From assembly GCA_916610825.1 (NCBI GenBank), contig OU744446.1, positions 7,962,309-8,026,308 on the forward strand: a DNA stretch of 64,000 nucleotides, given 5' to 3'. Source of the DNA: Haliclystus octoradiatus (taxonomy: Eukaryota > Cnidaria > Staurozoa > Stauromedusae > Haliclystidae). Below are positions 1 to 10,380 of the stretch, piece after piece; positions within the stretch are counted from its first letter, which is position 1; the number at the start of each line of letters is the position of its first letter. Below the pieces are notes generated by a model. It made no database searches and was not told where the DNA came from. It saw only the letters and a list, made by a program, of their open reading frames with translations. Both the position numbers and the translations under genes were made by a program.

Positions 1-300
1 CCCATCATATGCAAATGAGTTCGTCTTAATACAAAAGAAGCCTTGAAACTCTGTCTACTGATTGGCGCGGCTTGGTAACTTCAAATGCACCCCATCATAT
101 GCAAATGAGCAAGCTGGATACAAAAGAAACAGGACTTTTCTGCCTCGTGATTGGCGCGGATAAGATCACTTGCACCCCCTCATATGCAAATGAGTTCGCT
201 TCAAACTATACACGTGATTAAATTTTGCTTATTTCTGTATTCTGATTGGAGCGGTTTTGCAACATCAAATGCACCCCCTCATATGCAAATTAGCTTCATC
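1..300. promoter_or_regulatory. Array of octamer (ATGCAAAT) and CCAAT/E2F-like sites
   Basis: Four exact ATGCAAAT octamers lie at 9-16, 99-106, 184-191 and 283-290. Each of the last three is preceded 34-38 bases upstream by ATTGGCGCGG or ATTGGAGCGG (61-70, 150-159, 245-254). That decamer combines an inverted CCAAT box with an E2F-like GGCGCG core. A CCCCATCATATGCAAATGAG-type block recurs around each octamer. Octamer plus CCAAT modules are known from animal H2A/H2B histone and some snRNA promoters. No gene body is visible here. The controlled gene could lie left of base 1 on the minus strand, or be the small ORF at 827. The motif pattern is seen directly; the promoter role is inference. Confidence 0.55.
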
Positions 301-387
301 CGGGACATGTCAAAATAATCTGAACCAGGAAAGAAACTGAAATCCAGATTAATCGGATTTTCTTGTCAGTAACAACCACACTTTGGT

Positions 388-803
388 GTTCTCATAGGTC
401 GTGGCTAGATCAGGGGTAACTCAAGGACATTTTATGATTTTTTATGGATTCTTTTATTTGTATTAAATTTGGTTTTCAACCGATTTTTAAAATTCTTTTT
501 GCATTTGATACCTTTGTATATTTATCAAAAATCTACCATGTATAATTGAAAAATTAAAAGTTTTTCAACTTTTAAACTAAGCTTCGTGATAAAACTTTTT
601 GGCTGATTAACATTTGTTGCAAGAATTTTTTCATTTTTTTTATTTTAGACAAGACAGATTTGTAGTAAATATATTAAGGTACGATATGCAAAAAGAATTT
701 TGAAAATCGACTGAAAACAGAATTTAATACAATTAAAAGAAGCAATAAAAATTCATAAAAATGTCCTTGAGTTACCCCTGATCTAGCCACGACCGTTCTC
801 ATA
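388..803. mobile_element. Foldback MITE with 9-bp target duplication
   Basis: The element spans 397-794 (398 bp) and is flanked by the direct repeat GTTCTCATA at 388-396 and 795-803. Its ends are inverted repeats more than 100 bp long, starting GGTCGTGGCTAGATCAGGGG and ending with the complement. A 9-bp duplication with very long inverted repeats is typical of Mutator-like (MULE) non-autonomous elements. An 8-bp hAT duplication cannot be excluded, because the subterminal CAGGGGTAACTC matches the hAT-like MITEs at 26.8 and 32 kb. There is no coding capacity. Confidence 0.8.
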
Positions 804-826
804 CCATTCCAAATCGAGAAATCATC

Positions 827-1000
827 ATGGCGGACTTTCAACTAACATTTGAGCAAGCTATTTTAGCACTTTCTGATGAGAATGAACAGGACCTGAAAGT
901 TGTTTATGATGAAATTATGTGTGAAATGCGTTTTCTTTCTTCTGATGAACATTACGACTTGATAGATGATATAGGAATAGAAACGCAGAAATATATATAG
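827..1000 (+). CDS. Small acidic ORF, 57 codons, unknown function
   Basis: This ORF starts with ATGGCGGAC in a good initiation context (ATCATCATGG) and ends at TAG. The predicted peptide is acidic, with many Asp and Glu and an Ser-Ser-Asp-Glu segment near residue 38. I do not recognise a family. Acidic amino ends of this style occur in the first exons of some transposase genes (piggyBac-like, for example), but no catalytic part follows in any frame. It begins 24 bases after the target duplication of the upstream MITE, which would have landed in its 5' leader. It may be a first exon, a remnant or a chance ORF. Confidence 0.35.
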   Translation: MADFQLTFEQAILALSDENEQDLKVVYDEIMCEMRFLSSDEHYDLIDDIGIETQKYI

Positions 1001-1034
1001 CCTACCAAAGTCGTTGGAAAGCTGTGAAAGTAAG

Positions 1035-1500
1035 GATACGCCACATTTTGCTTCAAGGTATGAATTATGAAATGATATTTCATGGATAATTTACTTCATA
1101 TTTTGTATTCCCTCGACCTTTTGTTCGACTGTTGGTTTGTTAAAACTTTCCTTGTGTTTATATATTTTGCTATGTAAGCCAGAACGCCACGTTTTGATTT
1201 AAGGTGTGAAATTCTACAAATATCTACTTTTAAATTTCATTTATGATTTACTTCATGTTTTGTATTCCCTCGACCTTTTCTTCGACTGTTGGGGCTTGTT
1301 TACACTTTCCTTGTGTTTATATATTTTGCTGTGTAAGCCAAACCGCCGCGTTTTGATTTAAGGTAGGCCTATGAATTATCAAATTAAATTTCATGGTTGA
1401 TTTACTTCATGTTTTGTATTCCCTCGACCTTTTCTTCAACTGTTGGCTTGTTTACACTTTCCTTGTGTTTATAATTTTATAGATATCGTTGTGTAAGTTG
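1035..1500. repeat. Tandem repeat, about 155-bp unit, nearly three copies
   Basis: The block starting TTACTTCAT(A/G)TTTTGTATT recurs at 1091, 1248 and 1402 (periods 157 and 154). Each unit then has CCCTCGACCTTTT, a (G/A)ACTGTTGG motif, TTTCCTTGTGTTTATA, a GTGTAAG-type block and a purine-rich AAGGT segment. Copies differ by scattered substitutions, so the array is not recent. No ORF is preserved across the units. Confidence 0.8.
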
Positions 1501-2220
1501 GAATTTAGAACTTCTGATCTAATTATTAATTCAGGGTATAATACTGTGCTTGTGTTTTATTCAATCCTACAATAGTTTCATTAATTTCTTGTTGGTTTGT
1601 CTAACAGATCCGAAGCAAACGGCAACTGCCTTCACAGTTCAGCATCTTTGGTTCTTTACAGGTGACAATTCTCTAGTTAAAATTCTGAGGAAACCGATCT
1701 TTGCATCATATTTTTTGTGTTACATGGTGGAGTAGCTATTTTCAGATATTAAAACTGTGTAAAAGAATTCATCAAAGCCTACTCAGTTTCTAATTACAAC
1801 AATCTAAAACAATGATTTTATACATAAATAAGGATAAATCTATAATATCAGATTATATTATGTAAACTTTTATGATTGAGTAAATTACATGCATGGATTA
1901 TACCTAATATGCTTTTCATACTGTATAACCAAGGCTGTCTATGATATTATCTTCTGACAATCTATTAACCATAGTGCCAAGCAACCTTAAGTCCTGTGGT
2001 CTATGGAGGTAAATATTTTCCTGTTCCTGCCCCCATCTTATGGAAAAACTGGACTGGAATATTGGGAGACCTGCACATTGAATGAATTTGAAATCAAACT
2101 AACACAACTATTTTTGTATAGTTTATGGTAATTAGCAACTTAATCGTTAGTATATTTTTTCAAGGTTTCACACCTATGTTAATATGATCTGTTAGTACTA
2201 TTATTATAATTATTTCACTG
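1501..2220. other. Unannotated AT-rich stretch
   Basis: No conserved coding pattern, RNA gene or long inverted repeat was recognised here. The only notable text is CCTGCCCCCATCTTATGG near 2025 inside otherwise AT-rich sequence. Confidence 0.4.
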
Positions 2221-2224
2221 CTGT

Positions 2225-2310
2225 AAATATTACATTTAATTATTGTGAAGCGCTTAGATAAATGCCTATATAGTCATTATATAACATTATATTATTATTA
2301 GTATTATATA
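2225..2310 (+). repeat. Possible L2/SINE-type 3' tail
   Basis: The string TGTGAAGCGCTTAGATAAATG is followed by CCTATATAG and then ATT/ATA-rich sequence. Many animal L2-clade LINEs and V-type SINEs end in a GCGC-containing hairpin followed by TATATAAAT and a short A/T repeat tail. Only the tail is visible, so this is a weak call. Confidence 0.3.
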
Positions 2311-2424
2311 TTTTGAGTCAATTCAATTGCTTATTGGTGGGTATCAAATCTGAATATATTGTCATTTGAAAATTGATTTTGAGATCAAGAAACTGCGTTT
2401 ATAGGCGGTCTAAGAGCTTTAAAT

Positions 2425-2560
2425 TTTCAAAAATTTTCCGGGGGGGCATGCCCCCGGACCCCCCTAGATGGGTGGGGCTTTGCCCCGCCACGGGGGCTGC
2501 GCCCCTAAACAATAAATTCTTGCACCCCATAGGATTTTTCCTGCATCCGCCCCTGATTCC
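2425..2560. repeat. GC-rich hairpin cluster
   Basis: This is an island of G and C in AT-rich DNA. It contains three short near-perfect hairpins: CCGGGGGGGCATGCCCCCGG, GGGGCTTTGCCCC and GGGGCTGCGCCCC, followed by CTTGCACCCC. The same kind of block is known to me as part of dispersed repeats in several marine invertebrate and fish genomes, but I cannot assign a family from this window. The 82-codon ORF through it is likely non-coding. Confidence 0.6.
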
Positions 2561-2654
2561 TTGTGATACAAATGTGGTGCCAGTTGAAAATGATGGTGTA
2601 TCAAAACAAATGGATAAATAATCAAATATGTAGTTATTTGGTTATTTAGTTAGT

Positions 2655-3293
2655 TCTTTGTTGTTTCCAGCTGACATTCAGTTTGCTGTTGGTTTAATTA
2701 GTCACTATTGTTCCAATCTGGATCAATCTCATTGGACAGCTGAAAAACATGTAGTATTTAGTGTAGTAGTATTGATATATTTAATAGGTACTAAACATGT
2801 TCGTCTGATGTACCAAAGAAGCTTGAGAGATATTCTTTGATATTGTCAGTGGTGCTGAGTTTTCCCATGATATTGACGATAGATTCTACATCTAGTTCGA
2901 TTTTTATACTTGAAAATGGACCTATCAGTTGAAATAGTGAAAAACAAAAATGTGTGTTTGTTTGTCAACTACAGAAGCAGAGTATATATCATTACGCAGT
3001 GCAGCCAAAGGAGCATTGTTTCTTATTCACACTTGGTGACTTAAATATTGATGCTCATCCAGGGTACAATAAAAGAAGAAAATCAAATGGTTATAGCGAT
3101 GTCCAAAAATCCTGCTCATTATTCTAGAACAACACATATAAATTAAATGTCTATTTGTTAGAGGAGCAGTATCAGAAAGTAAAATTAATGCTGCGTAATG
3201 TAATACCAAAGAAATGTTACCTGATATGTTAACAAAGCCTTTGTATAAAATTCAGTTTGATTATTTGAAAGATTCAATGAAGTTGAATTATTG
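2655..3293 (+). pseudogene. Ty1/copia pol remnant (end of RT, RNase H)
   Basis: Translated pieces in shifting frames match the end of a copia polyprotein. A segment equivalent to RPDI-FAV at 2668 (ADIQFAVGLIS) is followed by the HW-A-K and YL-GTK motifs. After a broken stretch comes the RNase H motif TTEAEYISL near 2975, and then the terminal MLPDMLTKPLYK near 3215 and a TGA at about 3291. Stops and frameshifts separate the blocks, so it is dead. Integrase and most of RT are missing. A purine-rich GAGTGGGAG then precedes TGTTAAAA, which could be the polypurine tract and the start of a 3' LTR. Confidence 0.85.
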
Positions 3294-3301
3294 AGAGCAT
3301 G

Positions 3302-3420
3302 AGTGGGAGTGTTAAAATTATCATGTTATCAACAACAACAACAATATTAACATATCATATTTATGATTGGTTAATTGATTAACGCATGACTTTATTATAT
3401 TAGGGCGTGTAAGATGTAAA
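3302..3420 (+). repeat. Possible 3' LTR start of the copia remnant
   Basis: After GAGTGGGAG at 3302-3310, sequence beginning TGTTAAAATTATCATG follows the copia stop codon by only a few bases, as expected for the polypurine tract and LTR junction. No second LTR copy exists in the window, so the right boundary is a guess. Confidence 0.4.
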
Positions 3421-3568
3421 TTGTTTTTGCATTTTTATCCGTTGTATGTGTGACGTGTTGTCGAATTGTCGACACTGATCAAATGTTACTACAGTCTTAT
3501 GAAATCTTTTAATGCATATTTTTTTTCAAAACTTGTGTGTTTATTTAGCTGATATTTTCAACATGCAC

Positions 3569-5215
3569 TGGTATTTAGCATATAGTGTCTTGGTATTTTC
3601 AGGCCAGACAATTAATTCTGGATTTACATATGGCTATTGATAGTATCAGAGTTGCGTGCAGACGTAATTAGGTCTAAATTTTAATGGGGGTCAATCCCAC
3701 TTTTGTTCTGCAATTACTTATGGAGAATGCTCTATAGTCTTTTACTGTACTTTAATTGAGTTTTAAATACTATGGAGTTTCACAATGGTTTTGTGTCTGT
3801 TTTCTTCTGTATTTCAGGTATCTTTACAGTATATATTGTTAAACATTTTATCTACTATCTTAACAAAGCACAGGCACGTGTTGAAGTGATCAAGTAATTA
3901 CTATACAACATGTACTATACAAACTTCTATGAACTTTCAGTTCAACTTTTAAAAAGATCTCTGATTAAAAAGTTCAAAAAGCAACAAGGTCAATCTAGCC
4001 CTCCAAAGCTCTCTTCAAAATGTTCAATGCTGGATTCGTTGCCCGAAAATCTTGGCGTCAACATTTCCCCCCCCCCCCCTTTTTTTAAACCACTCTAGGA
4101 CAAGTTTTTGTCCACGTGTTAGCAGACTCTACTGTTTTACCAAGTTTCTGATTTACATATAGGGTTTGCAAGATTGCTAGTCATTCTGCGGTAAAATCCT
4201 TTTTATTTAAAATGCATATAAAATGGACATAAATGATAACGACAAGAGAAAACTAGCAAGATTGTTGCAATGTTTTGAATTATAAATGCATTTTATTGTT
4301 CGACTTTTTGTCTTTGTAAAGAATTTCATTATTTATGTAATACTGTACAATACATTATGTAAGTTAGATTTATTTTAAACTATATTTTATCTTATGTAAA
4401 CATTTGTAATCTTTCTTTTTAGCTTGACAATGAATTACATTGATAATTCGAAACGTTGCAGTAATCCTCCTATAGTAATGAATTTCTTGCCGTTATCATT
4501 TACGTTGGAATGTTTTACAAAAGAAAAATCTTATAAAAAATGGCATAGAAATGAAAAAGAAAATTAGAAAGACATAACACAATGCTCGAATTTTTATATA
4601 TTATGATTCTATTCTGAAAATATGGAAATAAATTTCAGTGAAGTCAAGAATAGGATAAGCATTATCAATAACTAACAATGTTTCTACTTTAAGTTTTCCC
4701 GCTGTGTGAAAATATTGATCACGTGACTGCGCATAGCGCACTGGATCATTGATATATTATTCATCAATTGATTTGCAAAATCTATAAAAGCATGTAATTA
4801 TAGTTAATACACGGAGTATTCATGAGACCAAGACGGAGTAATATTAGCATTGTGACAGTTCATGACATAGTGATGGAAATATTAGTGCAAGCCACTTTAT
4901 ACAATATATAGTCAACAATCAAACAAATCATGACCTCAATATTGGGTAATAATTGCAACATCACTCGCACGTATTTATTGGGAGACGGTTATTATGAGGA
5001 AAGAATTATCTTTGCAACAATTACAGCAGAAAATAATTTGTAATAGGAATGTAATTTTTGTCTTCTAGAAACCGAATTACGCCAGCCGATCGTATTTCTC
5101 AACCACTTTAGTGGCTCAATAAATAAGAAATTATTTGCCTTCAGAAATTATTTTGAGAAATAGGAATTCCAAAAGGCTGATATAAATAAACTATGATCGT
5201 TTGAAGGCCGAGTCT
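3569..5215 (+). pseudogene. GPCR-like pseudogene, copy 1 (internally deleted)
   Basis: This region repeats the architecture of copy 2 at 7880-11035. The shared 5' part is 3569-3850 versus 7880-8165, both with a TTCTGTATTTCAGGTATCTT block. The shared start of the coding part is near 4918-5035, encoding an Asn-Cys-Asn-Ile-Thr-Arg glycosylation-like amino end followed by YLLGDG and EERIIFATITA. Coding then stops abruptly. From about 5065 the text resumes with the carboxy tail seen in copy 2 (R-N-R-I, then a QP- or FST-like segment). Everything between the extracellular amino end and the tail is missing. Not functional. The GPCR identity rests on copy 2. Confidence 0.6.
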
Positions 5216-5600
5216 ATACGCACGACTAACGATGTCATTAAATATGTCATTTCGTTCAGTTAATTTCCTGCATACACGAATTACATGAAAGGTAAATAGC
5301 CAGCACAATTTTAACAAGGGTAATTTGTCTCCTCTTGTTCAATTGTTTTGAATGAGGTATTAAATATTAGATTATGCCTACGCAGTAATTGTATTATTGT
5401 GTATTTAAATATTGTTTATCTTGTACAAACCTCAATACAGTTCTTGCAATTCGTGCAGTCATTTAGTATCTACACCAACAATAGTTAAAATATAAATTTA
5501 TTACTCTTTGTAGAATTCTTTATTGTTGATCGAGTACAAACCTTGGTACAGCTCTTGCATTTCGTGCAGTCATTACTCTTTGAAGAAGACTTTATTGCAC
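5216..5600. repeat. Two-copy direct repeat of about 109 bp
   Basis: GTACAAACCTCAATACAGTT at about 5423 recurs as GTACAAACCTTGGTACAGCT at about 5532. Both are followed by CTTGCA(A/T)TTCGTGCAGTCATT. The unit is diverged by several substitutions. Nothing else is recognised between the end of GPCR copy 1 and here. Confidence 0.6.
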
Positions 5601-5628
5601 ACAAGGCACGCCCGATCAGAAAAGGCAA

Positions 5629-5811
5629 TTGTCATTAGAATTTAACAGACCTTCTGAAACAATAAATTATACGCCATATTCAGGAGGAAATGATAACTCT
5701 ACCAACGATAATAATAATTCAGCAACTTTTAAACAAGTAGGGAAAATTGTAGATTACAGATACAGCAATTGTGTTCACAAAACCTCAGTCACAGGTCTCT
5801 CAAGATCATGA
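5629..5811 (+). CDS. Possible exon, unknown
   Basis: An open frame without an ATG runs into a TGA. It encodes an Asn/Ser-rich peptide, including a run of Asn residues near the middle, then KQVGKIVDYRYSNC. The composition looks more protein-like than the surrounding frames and the frame is open for about ten more codons upstream. No family is recognised and no splice acceptor stands out. It may be a last exon or a chance ORF. Confidence 0.2.
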   Translation: MSLEFNRPSETINYTPYSGGNDNSTNDNNNSATFKQVGKIVDYRYSNCVHKTSVTGLSRS

Positions 5812-5829
5812 TTTATTTTTGGGGTAGCC

Positions 5830-7870
5830 TTGTGAGTCATTAGAGTGTTATCCTGGGAGCAGACCTTATAGTTGAAAATCTCACTTCCTCGTTAGTAAGG
5901 TCTGCGCATCCGAGATAAATCTCTTGTTCTGACAGGAAGTGCTGAGACGACCTAAAGATGGAACCACTCTGATTAAAACGCATACTTTTGCAATGTCGAT
6001 CATTCGTGGGAAAACAACACATCCGGAATCAAGAAAATTTTAAAAAGGTTTTAACCTATTTATTTTTATATACACAGCTCCACTTTCATGGAACTTTTCG
6101 ATTTTCTTTCAGTGGAATTACCAGAAAATAGTTCATCAAGATTTGCCTATTAAATAGGCCAAATCCAAGCTATTATTGGTGATACTGTGGCGTTTCTGTC
6201 TCTAAATAAATTATGTTTCTCGACTTGAGTATTCATTCAGTTTGAACCGGCAATGAACATTTGACTGAATTCATCAATAAGGTCAGTGATTTAGGCCTAC
6301 CGTTTTGTTAATCAGTTGCTTTCAAGTCAATTATTTGAAATAATTTTAAACAGTAAACACGGCAATCCAAATAAAATTAAGCTTGAGAAACATTTCTTTT
6401 ATTTGAAAATTATGTAAACCAACGAGAGCATGATAACATCTTTTTAATAAAATCAAAACTTGATATGTTAATCCGTTCTGTAAATTACGTAAATTGTTTA
6501 TCATTGATCGGTACACATTGATGCGAAGACAATTTTAAATGTTTGACAGTTTAATTAAAAGTATTTTCTAAACAATAGCTCAAAACCTCAACCAATCACT
6601 GACCAGTACAATATATGTTGTACTCAACATCGATTGCCTGAAATCGCAATAGCTTTTAATTATGACACTTCCTCTCAGAACAAGAGATTTGAAGATATAC
6701 TCAAGATTTTAAGTGCAGATTTGAAGGCACTGCTGGAATTAAGGTTGATTGACACTGTTATTGTATATGTTCTTATGGGTTGTTATAGCCACATTGAGTT
6801 TATCCTTCTTTTATACACCTGGTCCATATTTATATATCATAGTTTATATTAATGGTTTATTCTTATTGTTGCTTTATTTATTGCAAAGTTGTGTATTATT
6901 TGTATTACGCATATATATAGTTGCATGTTTCTTTATTTATCGGCCATCTTTATTATGATTCTTCAGTAGATAATTTTTCAACGGTGGCTTCTCTGCCAAT
7001 TTATGAATCTAGGTTTTGTAGTAATTGTTTGTGAACGTTAGGCAATATCCAAACAGCCCTGATCTACTTTTTGTGGGGTTGGGAAATTTGACATAATGAG
7101 TTTTATTTTATTTATATGATACTTTAGCGCTTGATATTGAGCAAGGCAAACGAAGGCGGGGCCATCTAGACTCGTTTCGTCCATTTCAGGACTAATCAAT
7201 AGAAATAGCACAGCCAATTGGGCAATGTCAGAGACATGAGATGGGTCAGGGCAGATCGAAACGGCAAGAGGATTTAGAATCTCAGTTTAATTCAATTGAT
7301 TGAAGTTAGCGAAATGTTTTCAGTTTATTTTTGTGTAGCGATCAAATAATTGTAGAGATAAGTAATATAAACAATTTTGAGAGACAGTGGAAGTCAAATA
7401 CAATACAATTATATATAATATGATATGATATATTTTTCATTTTAACCTGCAAATAAAGGACACTTTACACTATAGAAATTGTCACTTATACATACGGCCT
7501 CAAGATTAAGAACTAAGTTAATTAAAGGTTACTAATTAATTAAGACATGAATATGACCTTATTGCTATATGCATAAATACATATGACATACAGTATCAGA
7601 TTAACAACTATTAATGTAAAGATATGTATCTATAGATTAGCTATATGGAATATTATACGACAGATTATTTTATCTATAAAATACTTTAGAAAATGCTGAC
7701 AAATTAAATGATCGTAGTTTCTCCTCGAATTGGGCAATCGGTTTTGATGTAACAAATTTATCCGTCAGATTGTTCCACCAGGGTATTATACATTAAGAAT
7801 TATATATTATTCAGAATCTTGATTTGTTACAAAACAAATCAGAAATATATACATAACATATACGATGTAT
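5830..7870. other. No gene recognised
   Basis: The stretch is AT-rich. Two overlapping hydrophobic ORFs near 6640-6958 look like translated A/T-rich sequence rather than genes. No inverted repeats, RNA genes or family motifs were recognised. Confidence 0.4.
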
Positions 7871-8348
7871 AATCGTATATGCACTGGTAATCAACACGTA
7901 ATGTCTTGCTATTTTCAGACCAAACAATTATTTCTTGATTTGCATATGGCTAGCTACTTTAATGGTACCTGCTTGCAGGCATAATTTAGTCTAGGTTTTG
8001 ATGGGGTTCACTCCCACTGCAGTTCTGTAATTACTTGTGGAGAATGCACTAGTAATTTACTGTAATTTAATAGCCTTCTCAATATTATGGAATTTCGCAA
8101 TAGTTTTTTTTTTGTAAAATTCTTCTGTATTTCAGGTATCTTTACAGTTTCAGGTATATTGTAAAACATAAAGCATAGACTAACAAACTTTCAATTCTGA
8201 TTGGATCATACATTAATGTTAGTATTTGTCATTCCTATGCAAAATCTATAAAGCATATAATTATAATTAATACACGGGATAGCAGTGACTGACTACTATT
8301 TATTATTGTGATAATGTCGTATATGATGTATTCATTTTTAAATCATCG

Positions 8349-8636
8349 ATGTGGACAATATCAACATTTGGTAGAAGTCAAATTATGCGATATATACAGT
8401 CAACAATCAAACAAATCATGGTTTCAATATTGGATGCTAATTGCAATATCACTCGTAAATATTTACTAGGAGATGATTTTAATGATGAACAGATTATATT
8501 TGCAATAATTACAGCATTTTTATCCGTTATTGTCATATTGTTTAACTCAGTATGTTTATTTACAATGCAAAGAGTAAAAATTATTCGTACACCATCAGGT
8601 AATGTTCTATCAATTCTTTCAGCTATAGTAATGTAA
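8349..8636 (+). pseudogene. TM1-containing exon of GPCR copy 2
   Basis: This is the longest surviving open piece of the receptor. It has a potential N-glycosylation site in the predicted extracellular amino end, one clear transmembrane helix of about 20 residues, and a basic QRVKIIR loop. It ends at TAA in what should be TM2. The homologous part of copy 1 keeps only the sequence before the helix. Confidence 0.55.
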
Positions 8637-8824
8637 TGTAATCTAAGTATTTGACATGAATTAGTATTATACTTACAAGTATATATGTATATTAATAATT
8701 ACATGTCAACTTTAGCCAAAATGACTAGGAAAAAACATTGTTTCTACTTTCGAGTAGTAAGTATAGATGTGTACATATATGAGGATTATAGTATTTAAGT
8801 GTAGCATAATGCAATAATTTAAAA

Positions 8825-9905
8825 TATTTTTTTACTTTTTATTTTTTATTTATTGTTATTTTTTATATATATTTTTATTCAATCAAGCATGGTAAAATTA
8901 TCTTCAAACAAATTAAAGGATTTCTAATTAAAGTTATAATGATAGACGAAATATATGGTACTGATTTCATTTGTTGAGTTTGATCAATCAGATTGTTGGA
9001 AGAAGAAGCCCTGATTAGTCCATTAATTGTTGGTTTGTCTGATATTAATGATAAGAAATTATCTAAGCTATATTTGAAACTCTGGTGATTCATAAAAGTG
9101 TTCAACACACGCAGGTTATTTGGGAGGATGTTGAAGAGTTCTGCACTATGGTATAGAAAAGTTGTTTCACGCAACCGTTTAATTCGTGTTGGAATTGAAT
9201 GATTAGTTCTAGGCAAGATTATTCGTAGGCAAGATTATTCGTAGGCCAGTTCGAGGGCTGACTGAATAATTGAAACCAGGATTTGGAGTATAGCCATGGA
9301 TGCATTTCCAGACATAAATGATACAAAAGCGATCTCTCCGTCTTTGAAGGTTGTTTATTTTTTGAGCTGATGTAGCCTTTCCCAGTAGTTGGGGCTATCC
9401 ATGCCACTTATTCCAATCAAGCGCCTTGTAAATTTTTTTTGGACATTTTCTAGGTCGTTGATGGATGATGCCTTTGAAGGTGACTGTAGAAGAGAACAAT
9501 ATTCTGGTGTGTTGCGAACTAGGGCTTGATAAAGCATCATCATTGGTTTCTGGCTCCTGGTATGCAGAACATGAAATATCCACCCAATCATGCGGTTTGC
9601 TTTCTGAATAATTAATAGATGCTATGTGTTGATCAAATGTGGCAGAATCACACATAATGATCCCCAAGTCTCTCAAGGAATTAGATTGCGGGATTATATT
9701 GCCAGTCGATTTTTTTGTAGCTATGATTTATGGTATTTTTATTTTTCTGAAAATAAACTACTTCAAATTTATTCTCAATGAACAACATGCCTGAATATGA
9801 TGCCCATGCATATCTCAACTCTAGGTCATTTTGAATTAGCGTTGCCTTTTCTGATGATGCTGAGCTTCCCAGAATCTTTGTGCCATGCGGCAAAAGACGA
9901 TACAT
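8825..9905 (-). pseudogene. 5'-truncated LINE (RT carboxy part)
   Basis: On the minus strand, shifting frames give the end of a non-LTR reverse transcriptase and the downstream thumb/connection region. From high to low coordinate: a TKILGS segment after a degraded YADD box (LPHGTKI); RDLGIIM near 9670; RMIGWIFHVL with QALVRNTPEYCS near 9500; then VQKKFTRRLIG, YWERLHQLK and a basic RRRDR helix. The tail ends in T-rich plus-strand sequence at 8825-8876, consistent with a poly(A)-like 3' end. The insertion splits the GPCR-like pseudogene. Clade is probably in the CR1/Jockey/L2 group. Confidence 0.8.
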
Positions 9906-10084
9906 GGATATGTTGCACTGGTGTATTGATATTGGAACTGATGTATTAACATCACAAATTGCACTGGCATTCTATATTAATGTGGATTTATTTCAATATT
10001 GTAGACTTTTACTAATCCGATCCGCTCTTAGTTGTTCATTCCTTCTAATAACGTTACTTGGCTTGATCTTGGTAACTACAGATA

Positions 10085-10380
10085 GACCCTGGGGGTAACT
10101 TAAAATCAATTTTCTCCTATAAATCTTCACGTATTCTTCATATTTTACCTTTCTTCGAATCACAGATCCAGAGTTATACTTTCGAACCACTTTCAATTAT
10201 TTCAAATGATATGATTTTGATCTGCCTCGTTTCTCATTTCTGCTGTTTTTGCAAGCTTTTGCCGGTTTTGTGGGTCTTCTTGTCTTTTTGTCGGAATAGC
10301 CACTATATGACCAAACAAAATGAAGCGAAGAAGAAGAATGCCTTTAATTCATAATATTCTGAAATAATTATATATCATTG
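10085..10380. other. Short spacer with one hAT-like terminus
   Basis: CCTGGGGGTAACTTAAA at about 10088 resembles the terminal sequence of the hAT-like MITEs at 26764 and 32008, but no matching inverted end was found, so it may be a solo terminus within the receptor pseudogene. Confidence 0.3.

Noticed and set aside
2373-2621. 82-codon ORF with Pro/Gly-rich start
   Set aside because: It runs through the GC hairpin block; similar peptides are artefacts of that repeat.
6634-6958. Hydrophobic ORFs that could be transmembrane proteins
   Set aside because: The frames start at TTG or in A/T-rich text and have Leu/Tyr/Phe bias expected from composition. No family motif.
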